Assembly: GCA_016794425.1 (NCBI GenBank)
Contig: JAEUHR010000043.1
Span: forward strand, 1 to 64,000
Direction of reading: 5' to 3'
Length of the DNA stretch: 64,000 bases
Source: Planctomycetota bacterium
GTDB lineage: Bacteria; Planctomycetota; UBA1135; UBA2386
Every line of letters begins with the position of its first letter. Position 1 is the first letter of the stretch. Shown here in pieces: positions 8,642 through 16,314 of this stretch. The notes beneath the pieces were generated by a model. The model was not told where the DNA came from. It searched no databases and saw only the letters and a program-made list of their open reading frames with translations. A program made the position numbers and the translations under genes.

Positions 8642-9823
8642 ATGCCGCGGCCCCTCGCGATTCCGATGCCGAAGAAGCTGCAGCGCAAACTCCCCGTCCC
8701 GAAGCAGGCCGCGGCGGCTCCCGTGCCGAAGGCCGGTGCGTCGTCCGGCGGCGGCCGCCTCAGCCTCGGCCGCAGCCGTGTCACACCGCGCGTGCTGGCC
8801 GAGTTCACGAGCCAGCTCGCGGTGCTGCTGAACGCCGGCATCCCGATCACGAAGAGCCTGCGCATCCTCGAAGGGCAGCTGAAGCCGGGGCCGATGAAGC
8901 GCGTCGCCGGCTCGCTGGTCGAGGACGTCGAGGGCGGCACCGCACTGTCCGAGGCGATGCAGAAGCACGAGCTGGTGTTCGACCCGCTCTACACGAACAT
9001 GGTCCGCGCCGGCGAGGCCGGCGGCGTGCAGGAGGAGATCCTGAACCGCCTCAGCGGCTTCCTGGTGCAGGCCGAGGCGATCAAGGGCCGCGTCAAGGGC
9101 GCGCTGGCCTACCCGGCCGCGATCCTGGTGGTCGCGTCGGGTGTGCTGCTGCTGGTGTTCGCGTTCGTGATCCCGCGCTTCAAGCAGGTGTTCGAGACCA
9201 TGGGGCGCGGCAACATGCACTGGACCACGCAGCTGGTCACCGACACCGGCGAGCACCTGAAGGTCTGGTGGTGGGTCTACCTGCTGTCGGTCGTGCTGCT
9301 GTTCCTGCTGCACCGCGTGCTGCTGCAGAAGGTCGCCGGCTACCGCAGCTTCATGCACCGGCTGGCGCTGCGCCTGCCGCTGTTCGGCCCGCTGGTGCAC
9401 AAGAGCCTCGTCGCGCGCTTCGCGCGGACGTTCGGCACGCTGATCCAGAGCGGCGTGCCGCACCTCGACGCGCTCGAGATCCTGCAGGCGTCGACCGCCA
9501 ACGTGCACATGAAGGGCGCCGTCGGCATGGTGCAGTCGTCGATCCGCGAGGGCGCCGGGTTCGCGGTGCCGATGGGCGAGAGCCACATGTTCGACGACAT
9601 CGTCGTCAACATGGTCGACGTCGGCGAACAGACCGGCGAACTCGACCGCATGCTGACCAAGATCGCCGACCGCTACGAACTGGAGGTCGACCGGACCGTC
9701 GACACGACGTTCAAGGTGATCGAGCCGATCCTGCTGGTGGTCATGGCGGTGGCGGTCGGCTTCATCGTGTTCGCGCTGTTCATGCCGCTCCTGCAGATGA
9801 TGCAGCAGATCAGCCGCAGGTAG
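8642..9823 (+). CDS. Type II secretion / type IV pilus inner-membrane protein F (GspF/PilC family)
   Basis: The 393-aa product holds two GspF domains. The first begins at LAEFTSQLAVLLNAGIPITKSLRIL (quoted in part: LLNAGIPITKSLRIL) and the second at RFARTFGTLIQSGVPHLDAL. Three membrane segments fit the family, including ALAYPAAILVVASGVLLLVF and the terminal LLVVMAVAVGFIVFALFM. Such proteins form the inner-membrane platform that couples the assembly ATPase to pseudopilin polymerisation. No gspE/G or pil genes accompany it here, which is common in Planctomycetota. The start is uncertain: ATG 8642 is used, but ATG 8666 (MPKKLQRK) is equally possible because neither has a clear ribosome site. The histidine kinase begins 4 nt after its stop. 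Confidence 0.9.
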   Translation: MPRPLAIPMPKKLQRKLPVPKQAAAAPVPKAGASSGGGRLSLGRSRVTPRVLAEFTSQLAVLLNAGIPITKSLRILEGQLKPGPMKRVAGSLVEDVEGGTALSEAMQKHELVFDPLYTNMVRAGEAGGVQEEILNRLSGFLVQAEAIKGRVKGALAYPAAILVVASGVLLLVFAFVIPRFKQVFETMGRGNMHWTTQLVTDTGEHLKVWWWVYLLSVVLLFLLHRVLLQKVAGYRSFMHRLALRLPLFGPLVHKSLVARFARTFGTLIQSGVPHLDALEILQASTANVHMKGAVGMVQSSIREGAGFAVPMGESHMFDDIVVNMVDVGEQTGELDRMLTKIADRYELEVDRTVDTTFKVIEPILLVVMAVAVGFIVFALFMPLLQMMQQISRR

Positions 9824-9827
9824 GCCG

Positions 9828-11297
9828 GTGTCGCTGGTCTGGCGCATCCTGCTGGTCTCACTGCTGCTCAACGTGCTGACGATCGGCGGCGTGCAGATCG
9901 CCGTGCACCTGTCGCAGCAGCAGTGGTTCCAGCGCGAGCGCAGCTCGATGCTCGAGGCCGTGCTCGAGTCGCTGTCGGTGCTCGAGCGCGTCTACATGCC
10001 CGGCAAGTTCGGCTTCGACGCGAGTTCGGTGCGGCCGCTGATCGTCAACTCGGCGCTGCGCGAGGTCTACGACGACGTGATACTGACCTCGGGCCGGCCG
10101 CCGTACGAGGGCGTGATCCACCTGAACCCGCGCGGCGCCGTGCACCGCGATCCGGACTCGTTCCCGCGCAGCGAGATCCAGGCCGGCATGGAGCGCTCGC
10201 GCCTCGTCGACGGCCTGCTGCCGGTGGCGGGCGGCTACTGCTACTGCGTGCGCCAGGGCGACGTGGTCGCCGGCTACGTCTGGTTCGTGCCCAAGCACCC
10301 GGAGGCGCAGCCGACGCTGCCGCAGCTGTGGGCTGGCCTGATCGCGCTGTGCGCCGGCACGCTGCTGTTCGGCGCGCTGCTGGTCTGGCACGTGCGGCGC
10401 GCGGTCGGCCGGCCGCTGCAGGCGCTCGGCGACGCCGCGGCCGCGGTCGGCGCCGGGCGCTTCGACGTGCGGCTGCCGGAGCAGGCGATCGCCGAGCTGG
10501 CGCCGGTCGTGGCGACGTTCAACCGCATGGCGGCGCAGGTCGGCGACCACACGGCGACGCTCGAACAGGCGGTGCGGCGCGCCGTCGAACAGGCCAAGCA
10601 GCAGGAACGCGCGCTGGTGCTGAGTTCGCGGCTGGCCAGCATCGGCACGCTGGCGGCCGGCGTCGCGCACGAGATCAACAACCCGATCGGCGGCATGCAG
10701 AACGCGGTCGCGCGGCTGCTGCAGGCCGAAGGCCTCGGCGAACGCCAGCGCACCTACCTGCAGCTGGTGCAGGACGGCCTGCAGCGCATCGGCCGCACCG
10801 CGCGGCGGCTGCTCGACTTCGCGCCGCGCGCCGCGGTCGCCGGGTCGATCAGCGTCGCGGCCGCGATCGACAGCGCCCGGGCGCTGGTCGAGCATCGCGC
10901 GCAGGGCCGCCAGGTCCGGATCGACGTCGACGTGCCGGCGAGCCTGCCGCGCGTGCGCGGCGACCAGCACGAGATCCAGCAGGTGGTGCTGAACCTGCTG
11001 CTGAACTCGCTCGACGCGCTCGAGGAACGCGGCCGCGGCGGCACGATCACGGTGCGCGCCGGCACCGAGGGCGGCAAGGTCGTGTTCGAGGTCGCCGACG
11101 ACGGCCCCGGCATGGCCGCCGAGGACCTGGGCCGCGTGTTCGACCCGTTCTTCACCAAGAAGGCGCGGCCCGACGCCAGCGGTCTCGGCATGTCCATCAG
11201 CTTCGCGATCGTGCAGAACCACGGCGGCGAGATCGCCGTCGACAGCCGGCCCGGCCAGGGCTTCCGCACGCGGGTCGTGCTGCCGGCGAACGGTTGA
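9828..11297 (+). CDS. Transmembrane sensor histidine kinase (HAMP-HisKA-HATPase)
   Basis: The 489-aa protein has an N-terminal membrane helix (about 5-25), a periplasmic sensor of about 140 residues, a second helix (about 165-187) and a HAMP linker (RRAVGRPLQALGDAAAAVGAG). The dimerisation domain has the phosphoacceptor His in GVAHEINNPIGGMQNA. The ATPase domain has the N-box LNLLLNSLDAL, the G1 box VADDGPGMA, FDPFFTKK and GLGMSIS. The HEINNPIGG-type H-box is typical of NtrB-like kinases. It autophosphorylates and passes phosphate to a receiver that is not encoded on the same strand here. The GTG start is 4 nt behind the GspF stop, so the two are in one operon. Confidence 0.93.
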   Translation: MSLVWRILLVSLLLNVLTIGGVQIAVHLSQQQWFQRERSSMLEAVLESLSVLERVYMPGKFGFDASSVRPLIVNSALREVYDDVILTSGRPPYEGVIHLNPRGAVHRDPDSFPRSEIQAGMERSRLVDGLLPVAGGYCYCVRQGDVVAGYVWFVPKHPEAQPTLPQLWAGLIALCAGTLLFGALLVWHVRRAVGRPLQALGDAAAAVGAGRFDVRLPEQAIAELAPVVATFNRMAAQVGDHTATLEQAVRRAVEQAKQQERALVLSSRLASIGTLAAGVAHEINNPIGGMQNAVARLLQAEGLGERQRTYLQLVQDGLQRIGRTARRLLDFAPRAAVAGSISVAAAIDSARALVEHRAQGRQVRIDVDVPASLPRVRGDQHEIQQVVLNLLLNSLDALEERGRGGTITVRAGTEGGKVVFEVADDGPGMAAEDLGRVFDPFFTKKARPDASGLGMSISFAIVQNHGGEIAVDSRPGQGFRTRVVLPANG

Positions 11298-11302
11298 GCG
11301 CG

Positions 11303-12352
11303 CTACGCCTCGGCTTCGCCGCCGGCGTACAGCCAGACCTGGTTCTTGCCGCGGCGCTTGGCTTCGTGCAGCGCGCGGTTGGCGTTGCGGCGCAGGTGCT
11401 CGATCGTGCTGGCCGAGCGGCCGTCGTAGCAGTCGACGCCGATCGACACCGTGACCTGGCGCTGGTAGCTGCCGTTCTGCACGACCATGCCGGAGATGCG
11501 CTGGCGGATGCGCAGCGCGGTCTGCACGGCCTCGGCCGGGCTGGTCTGCGGCAGCAGCACGCAGAACTCGTCGCCGCCGAACCGCGCCGCGAAGTCGGTC
11601 TCGCGCGTGTTGGCCTTCAGCGCGTCGGCGACGCGGCGCAGCACCTCGTCGCCGAACGTGTACTCGGTCGTGTCGTTGACGGTCTTGAAGTTGTCGACGT
11701 CGATCAGCAGCAGCGACAGCGGGTTCTGGTGGCGCTGCGCGCGCTTCCACTCGGTGCCGAGCACGCGCTTCATGTAGAGCTCGGACAGGAGGCCGGTCTT
11801 GAAGTCCATGCTGACCTGGCTCTCGAGCCGCTGCGCGCGCGCCTGCAGGCCGCGCACGCGCGACCGGGTCTGCAGCGCGAACTCGACGCGGTGCAGCACC
11901 TCGGCGGTCGACGCCGGCTTCAGGACGAAATCGCGGAACGGGATCCGCATCTGGCGCGCCTCGCCGAGCGCCTGCAGGTCGTCGACCAGCAGCAGCACCG
12001 GCACCGGATCGTCGTCGCGCTGCAGGCTCTCGAGCAGCTCGAGTTCGACGCCGCCGGCGCACAGCACCAGCGGGTTCAGCACGACGAGGTCCGGCCGCCG
12101 CTCGTGCGCGAGCCGGTGGCTCTGTGCCAGCGAGTCGGCGACCTGGACGGCGTAGCCGCTGCGCGCCAACGCCGCGCACAACTCGCTGAGCGAGTCGCGG
12201 TTGTGGTTCATCACCAGCACGACGGGCGCGTTCGGTGCCGGGCTGTCGGCGCGATCGGCCTGGTTCATGGTCGGGGTGGCACCCGAGGTGGGTGCACCGG
12301 TCGAGGTCGGCGGCGAGGGCCGCAGCGAGCGCTCGACATGGGGCTCGGTCAT
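11303..12352 (-). CDS. Diguanylate cyclase with degenerate receiver domain
   Basis: From the chosen ATG (12352) the product is 349 aa. The N-terminal region (about 40-155) has the shape of a response-regulator receiver and keeps the late lysine (DFVLKPAS). However, the acidic pair is replaced (VVLVMNHNRDS) and the phosphoacceptor position is Asn (DLVVLNPLVL), so it should not be phosphorylated. A linker helix leads into a GGDEF domain with LLLIDVDNFKTVND and an intact RFGGDEF active site, so c-di-GMP synthesis is likely. It converges with the histidine kinase, with only 5 nt between stops. An ATG at 12421 would add 23 unlikely Pro/Arg-rich residues, and an ATG at 12268 is a further option. 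Confidence 0.88.
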   Translation of the reverse strand: MTEPHVERSLRPSPPTSTGAPTSGATPTMNQADRADSPAPNAPVVLVMNHNRDSLSELCAALARSGYAVQVADSLAQSHRLAHERRPDLVVLNPLVLCAGGVELELLESLQRDDDPVPVLLLVDDLQALGEARQMRIPFRDFVLKPASTAEVLHRVEFALQTRSRVRGLQARAQRLESQVSMDFKTGLLSELYMKRVLGTEWKRAQRHQNPLSLLLIDVDNFKTVNDTTEYTFGDEVLRRVADALKANTRETDFAARFGGDEFCVLLPQTSPAEAVQTALRIRQRISGMVVQNGSYQRQVTVSIGVDCYDGRSASTIEHLRRNANRALHEAKRRGKNQVWLYAGGEAEA

Positions 12353-12472
12353 CACGGGTGCGGGGCTGGAAGGAGGCGGCGGCACGGCGCACGGCCGGGT
12401 GCGGCACGTGCGGCCAGCCAACGCAGTCTACCGCGGGGGATTACAGGCGGAAGAGGTGGCAGCAGAACGGCC

Positions 12473-12500
12473 TTGACCCACGCCTGCCCGTCCCTAGACT
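12473..12500 (+). promoter_or_regulatory. Candidate sigma70 promoter of the rpsB-tsf operon
   Basis: TTGACC at 12473-12478, a 16-bp spacer and TAGACT at 12495-12500. This is one of the best matches to the -35/-10 consensus in the window. It would leave a leader of about 60 nt that ends in an AAAGGAG ribosome site at 12551-12557. Confidence 0.5.
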
Positions 12501-12567
12501 CCTCCGCCCTTTCCGTCCGAGACCGATACCCGAGTCCGTTTTCGCAGGCCAAAGGAGCCGTCCGAAC

Positions 12568-13536
12568 GTGCCGCTAGTCACCGCCCAGGAACTGATCGAC
12601 GCGGGGGTCCACTATGGCCACCAGGCCAGCCGCTGGAACCCGAAGATGAAGCCGTACATCCACGGCAAGCGGCACAAGATCCACGTGATCAACCTGGAGG
12701 AGACGATCCGCGGGCTGTACCGCGCGACGCACTTCCTGCGCCACCTCGCCGCGACCGGCGCCCAGGTCCTGTTCCTGGGCACCAAGAAGCAGATCCGGCC
12801 GGTGGTCGAGGCCGAAGCGCGGCGCTGCCAGATGCCGCCGGTGACCGAACGTTGGATCGGCGGCACGCTGACCAACTTCGCCACCGTGCGCGAACGCCTC
12901 GCCCGCCTGGTCGAGCTCGAGCAGCTCGAGACCTCGGGCGGCATCGAGAAGTACAAGAAGAAGGACCAGTCGACGATGCGCCGCGAGATGAAGCGCATCC
13001 GCCGCAACCTCGAAGGCGTGCGCGATCTGCACGGTCTGCCGGGCGCGCTGGTGGTGGTCGACCCGCGCCGCGAGGACAACGCGATGCGCGAGGCCAAGCG
13101 CATGAACGTGCCGGTCGTCTGCGTGCTCGACACGGACTGCGACCCGTCGCTGGCCGACATCGTGATCCCGGCGAACGACGACGCGATGAGCTCGGTGCAG
13201 CTGGTGCTGACCAAGCTCGCCGATGCGATCCTCGAAGGGCGCCAGCAGTGCGACGAGTCGACGCTGCGCGACGCGCAGCGCTCGGCCAGCGAGGACGTGC
13301 GCAACCGCCAGGTGCCGGGTCGCCGCAGCGAAGGCCGCGACGGCGGTGGCGGCGGCGGTCGTGGCGGCGGCGGTGGTCGCCGTGGCCCCGGCGGGCCGCG
13401 CCGCGGTGGTCCGGGTGGTCCGAGTCCGGGCGGCCCGCGCTTCACCGCCGGTGGTGGCCACGCCGACTCGGTGTCGATCGGCAGCGATCGTCCCGAGGGC
13501 GAAGCTGCGGCGCCGGCCGAGAGCGCGCCGCAGTAG
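12568..13536 (+). CDS. rpsB: 30S ribosomal protein S2 with Gly/Arg-rich C-terminal tail
   Basis: The 322-aa product contains the S2 core (about 1-245): LIDAGVHYGHQASRWNPKMKPYI, quoted in part as GVHYGHQASRWNPKMKPYI. Also present are the coiled-coil insertion with TSGGIEKYKKKDQ and the end ANDDAMSSVQLVLTKLADAI. S2 sits on the back of the 30S subunit and is needed for S1 binding. A tail of about 75 residues follows, dominated by Gly, Arg and Pro. The GTG start at 12568 is supported by AAAGGAG 10 nt upstream. The order rpsB-tsf-pyrH-frr is the classical bacterial arrangement. Confidence 0.97.
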   Translation: MPLVTAQELIDAGVHYGHQASRWNPKMKPYIHGKRHKIHVINLEETIRGLYRATHFLRHLAATGAQVLFLGTKKQIRPVVEAEARRCQMPPVTERWIGGTLTNFATVRERLARLVELEQLETSGGIEKYKKKDQSTMRREMKRIRRNLEGVRDLHGLPGALVVVDPRREDNAMREAKRMNVPVVCVLDTDCDPSLADIVIPANDDAMSSVQLVLTKLADAILEGRQQCDESTLRDAQRSASEDVRNRQVPGRRSEGRDGGGGGGRGGGGGRRGPGGPRRGGPGGPSPGGPRFTAGGGHADSVSIGSDRPEGEAAAPAESAPQ

Positions 13537-13649
13537 CCGCGCCGGCAGAGCGCCGCGCGCGATTCCGACTTTCCAGGGCACCTGGCGCCGGGCGCCGGTG
13601 CCCGACCCCGCGGGACGCGCCGCACGCGTCCCAACGAACAGGACCGACC

Positions 13650-14270
13650 ATGACCGAGATCGATGCCAAGATGGTGATGCGCCTGCGCGAGATGACCGGC
13701 GCACCGATGATGGACTGCAAGGCCGCGCTGAAGGAGACCGGCGGCGACTTCGACAAGGCCAAGGACGTGCTGCGCAAGAAGGGCAAGCAGCTCGCCGACA
13801 AGGCCGCCGGCCGCGAGGTCAAGGAAGGCAAGCTGTTCAGCTACGTGCACCACAACGGCAAGCTGGCCGTGCTGGTCGAGATCGTCTGCGAGACCGACTT
13901 CGTCGCGAAGAACGAGGAGTTCAACGCGTTCGGCAAGGGCGTCTGCTTCACGGTCGCGGCGAGCAGCCCGCCGGTGATCTTCCTGAACCGCGACAACGTC
14001 GACCCGGCGGCGGTCGCGAAAGAGCGCGCGTTCGTCACCGAGCAGGCGGCCGAGACCATGAAGGGCAAGCCGCAGAGCGTGATCGACAAGGCGGTCGAGG
14101 GGCGCATGGAGAAGTACTTCGCCGAGCGCTGCCTGATGGAGGCCCAGTACATCGATCCGGCCGGCCAGGGTGAGCCGCGCTCGGTCGAACAGGTGCGCAC
14201 CGTGCTGGTCGGCAAGATCGGCGAGAACATCCAGGTGCGCCGGTTCGTGCGCATGGAGCTCGGCGGCTGA
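13650..14270 (+). CDS. tsf: Elongation factor Ts
   Basis: EF-Ts is the guanine-nucleotide exchange factor of EF-Tu. The 206-aa product has the N-terminal UBA-like region with MTGAPMMDCKAALKETGGD and the core contact motif VEIVCETDFVAKNEEF. The C-terminal half keeps VEGRMEKYFAERCLMEAQ and KIGENIQVRRFVR. It is a short form with one reduced core subdomain, about the length found in Thermus or cyanobacteria, rather than the longer E. coli type. It lies 113 nt after rpsB and 14 nt before pyrH, and is probably cotranscribed with both. Confidence 0.97.
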   Translation: MTEIDAKMVMRLREMTGAPMMDCKAALKETGGDFDKAKDVLRKKGKQLADKAAGREVKEGKLFSYVHHNGKLAVLVEIVCETDFVAKNEEFNAFGKGVCFTVAASSPPVIFLNRDNVDPAAVAKERAFVTEQAAETMKGKPQSVIDKAVEGRMEKYFAERCLMEAQYIDPAGQGEPRSVEQVRTVLVGKIGENIQVRRFVRMELGG

Positions 14271-14284
14271 GCCGCCACGATCCG

Positions 14285-15013
14285 ATGAGCGCCGCCGCCG
14301 GAGCCCCGCAGAAGCAGATCCGCCGCATCCTGCTGAAGATCAGCGGCGAGAGCCTCGGCGAGGACGGCGCCGGCGTCGCGCCGCCGGTCGTCGCCAAGGT
14401 CGCCGGCCAGATCGCGCGCGTGCACGGCCTCGGCGTCGAGGTCGCGGTCGTCGTCGGCGGCGGCAATCTGCTGCGCGGCGCCGAGTTCGCGAAGCTCGGC
14501 ACCAACCGCGCGACCGCCGACCACATGGGCATGCTGGCGACCGCGATCAACGCGCTGGCGCTGCAGGACGCGCTCGAGCGCGCCGGCGTCGAGACGCGTG
14601 CCGCGTGCGCCGTCGAGATGAAGACCATGATGGAGCCGTACATCCGGCGCCGCGTGATCCGCCATCTCGAGAAGGGTCGCGTCGTGATCCTCGCCGGCGG
14701 CACCGGCAACCCGTACTTCACGACCGACACCGCGGCCGCGCTGCGCGCCACCGAGCTGCAGGTCGACGCGATCTTCAAGGCGACCAAGGTCGACGGCGTC
14801 TACTCGGCCGATCCGCAGAAGGACAAGAGCGCGGTCCGCTACACGCACATCGGCTTCGCCGAGGCGCTGGCGCGTGACCTGCGCGTGATGGACCGCACCG
14901 CGTTCACGTTGTGCATGGAGAACCACATGCCGATCATGGTGTTCGACATGTTCGTCGAAGGGAACATGGAGCGAGCGGTGCGCGGCGAGCAGATCGGCAC
15001 GTGGGTGCGGTGA
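14285..15013 (+). CDS. pyrH: Uridylate kinase
   Basis: PyrH phosphorylates UMP to UDP in pyrimidine nucleotide synthesis. The 242-aa protein belongs to the amino-acid-kinase fold: RILLKISGESLG at the N-terminus, VVVGGGNLLRG for phosphate binding, ATADHMGMLATAINALALQ, AGGTGNPYFTTDTAAALRA, and the ATP-side KATKVDGVYSADP. All are standard for bacterial UMP kinase and the length matches. It follows tsf by 14 nt and precedes frr by about 150 nt, the usual gene order. The start MSAAAGAPQ adds a short non-conserved leader before the first strand. Confidence 0.97.
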   Translation: MSAAAGAPQKQIRRILLKISGESLGEDGAGVAPPVVAKVAGQIARVHGLGVEVAVVVGGGNLLRGAEFAKLGTNRATADHMGMLATAINALALQDALERAGVETRAACAVEMKTMMEPYIRRRVIRHLEKGRVVILAGGTGNPYFTTDTAAALRATELQVDAIFKATKVDGVYSADPQKDKSAVRYTHIGFAEALARDLRVMDRTAFTLCMENHMPIMVFDMFVEGNMERAVRGEQIGTWVR

Positions 15014-15162
15014 CCGCCGCGCGCGGGTCGCGCTCGCGGATCGGCGGCTAGCATCCGCACCGCCGGGCCGCCGCTGCGAATGCGCGACGGTCCACGCTGG
15101 GGTGCACGTGGTCGCGGCGCTACGATCGTGGCCCGAGACTCCGTTTTCGCCACGGTGAACGC

Positions 15163-15732
15163 ATGGACCCACACGCCCAGCTCCTGAACGACCTGAAGCA
15201 GAAGACCGACAAGACGCTGAAGCACCTGAAGGATCAGCTCGGCAGCATCCGCACCGGCCGTGCGTCGCCGACGCTGGTCGACACGATCCGCGTCGACTAC
15301 TACGGCACGTCGACGCCGCTGCAGCAGGTCGCCCACATCTCGGTGCCCGAACCGCGGCAGCTGCTGATCAAGCCGTTCGACGCGTCGCCGCCGGTGCTGA
15401 AGGAGATCGAGCGCGCGATCCAGAAGTCGGACCTGGGCCTGAACCCGCAGTCGGACGGCAAGGTGCTGCGGCTGATCCTGCCGCCGCTGTCGGGCGAACA
15501 GCGCCAGAAGCTCGTGCACAAGGTCAAGGACCTCGTCGAGCAGAACCGCGTCGCGCTGCGCAACGAGCGCCGCGACGCCAACAAGCACGCCGACCAGATG
15601 AAGAAGGACGGCAAGCTCAGCGAGGACCAGTGCAAGAAGGCGCACGAGGCCGTCGACAAGGAGCTGAAGGGGGTCGAGGCCCGCATGGACGAGATGCTGA
15701 AGGCGAAGTCCAAGGAGATCCTCGAGGAGTGA
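15163..15732 (+). CDS. frr: Ribosome recycling factor
   Basis: RRF, with EF-G, splits post-termination ribosomes. The 189-aa product fits the three-helix-bundle plus beta-domain family: LKDQLGSIRTGRASPTLVDTI, VDYYGTSTPLQQVAHISVPEP (quoted in part), IQKSDLGLNPQSDGKVLRLILP and NERRDANKHADQMKKDGKLSED (in part). A -10-like TACGAT at 15121-15126 could give frr its own short leader in addition to read-through from pyrH. The last gene of the rpsB block. Confidence 0.97.
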   Translation: MDPHAQLLNDLKQKTDKTLKHLKDQLGSIRTGRASPTLVDTIRVDYYGTSTPLQQVAHISVPEPRQLLIKPFDASPPVLKEIERAIQKSDLGLNPQSDGKVLRLILPPLSGEQRQKLVHKVKDLVEQNRVALRNERRDANKHADQMKKDGKLSEDQCKKAHEAVDKELKGVEARMDEMLKAKSKEILEE

Positions 15733-15824
15733 CCGGCCGTGCCCGGGCCGGGGCTGCTCCGGTCCGGCGATGCCCTGGACCGGGTTCTGCCGCCGCGGCG
15801 ACCGTGCCCGGCTGGCGCTGGCCC

Positions 15825-15853
15825 TTGCGCCGGCTGGGCGAAACCGGTTCTAT
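15825..15853 (+). promoter_or_regulatory. Candidate promoter of tRNA-Lys
   Basis: TTGCGC at 15825-15830, 17-bp spacer, TTCTAT at 15848-15853. Transcription would begin about 12 nt before the mature 5' end of the tRNA, leaving a short leader for RNase P. Confidence 0.35.
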
Positions 15854-15871
15854 CCCTGCCCCCGCAATTCC

Positions 15872-15947
15872 GGGGGCGTAGCTCAGCCGGTAGAGCAGCG
15901 GCCTTTTAAGCCGTAGGTCGCAGGTTCGATCCCTGCCGCCCTCACCA
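15872..15947 (+). tRNA. tRNA-Lys (anticodon UUU)
   Basis: 76 nt including an encoded CCA. The acceptor GGGGGCG pairs with CGCCCTC (one G-U). The D arm contains AGCTCAGCCGGTAGAGCA, the anticodon loop CTTTTAA gives anticodon UUU, and the T loop is TTCGATC closed by GCAGG/CCTGC. Decodes AAA and AAG. Confidence 0.97.
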
Positions 15948-15978
15948 ACCGTCGAGCCGCCTCCTGGCCGAGCCCGCG

Positions 15979-16236
15979 ATGATCGAACCTGGTTTCCTGC
16001 GCCTGCTGGTCTGCCCCGCGTCCCGCGAGTCGCTGCGCGAGGCGACCGCCGCCGAGCTGGCCGCGCTGAACGCGGCGATCGCGCGCGGCGCGGTGCAGAA
16101 CCGCAGCGGCACCAAGGTCGCCGGGCCGGTCGACGCGGGCCTCGTGCCGTCCAGTGGCTCGGTGCTGTATCCGATCCAGGACGGCATCCCGATCCTGCTG
16201 ACTGGCGAGGCGATCCCGCTTCGGCCCGCCTCCTGA
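15979..16236 (+). CDS. Trm112-like zinc-binding-type small protein
   Basis: The 85-aa product resembles the Trm112/UPF0434 (YcaR) family: LLVCPASRESL at the N-terminus and SSGSVLYPIQDGIPILL at the end. In eukaryotes and some bacteria such proteins activate methyltransferases; the bacterial role is poorly known. Only the first of the usual cysteines is present (CP), so metal binding is probably lost, as in many bacterial members. It starts 31 nt after tRNA-Lys, perhaps on the same transcript, and precedes the PpiD-like gene. Confidence 0.85.
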   Translation: MIEPGFLRLLVCPASRESLREATAAELAALNAAIARGAVQNRSGTKVAGPVDAGLVPSSGSVLYPIQDGIPILLTGEAIPLRPAS

Positions 16237-16314
16237 CCGCGCCTTTTTCCGCGCCGGCGCGCCGAGCCGCTGCGACCGCCCGGACCCGCACAGTATCCTC
16301 CGCACTCTCCGCCC

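Noticed and set aside
13340..13440. Glycine-codon-rich repeats in rpsB as a possible tandem repeat or CRISPR-like array
   Set aside because: They are in frame in the S2 tail, have no fixed unit or spacers, and represent low-complexity coding sequence.
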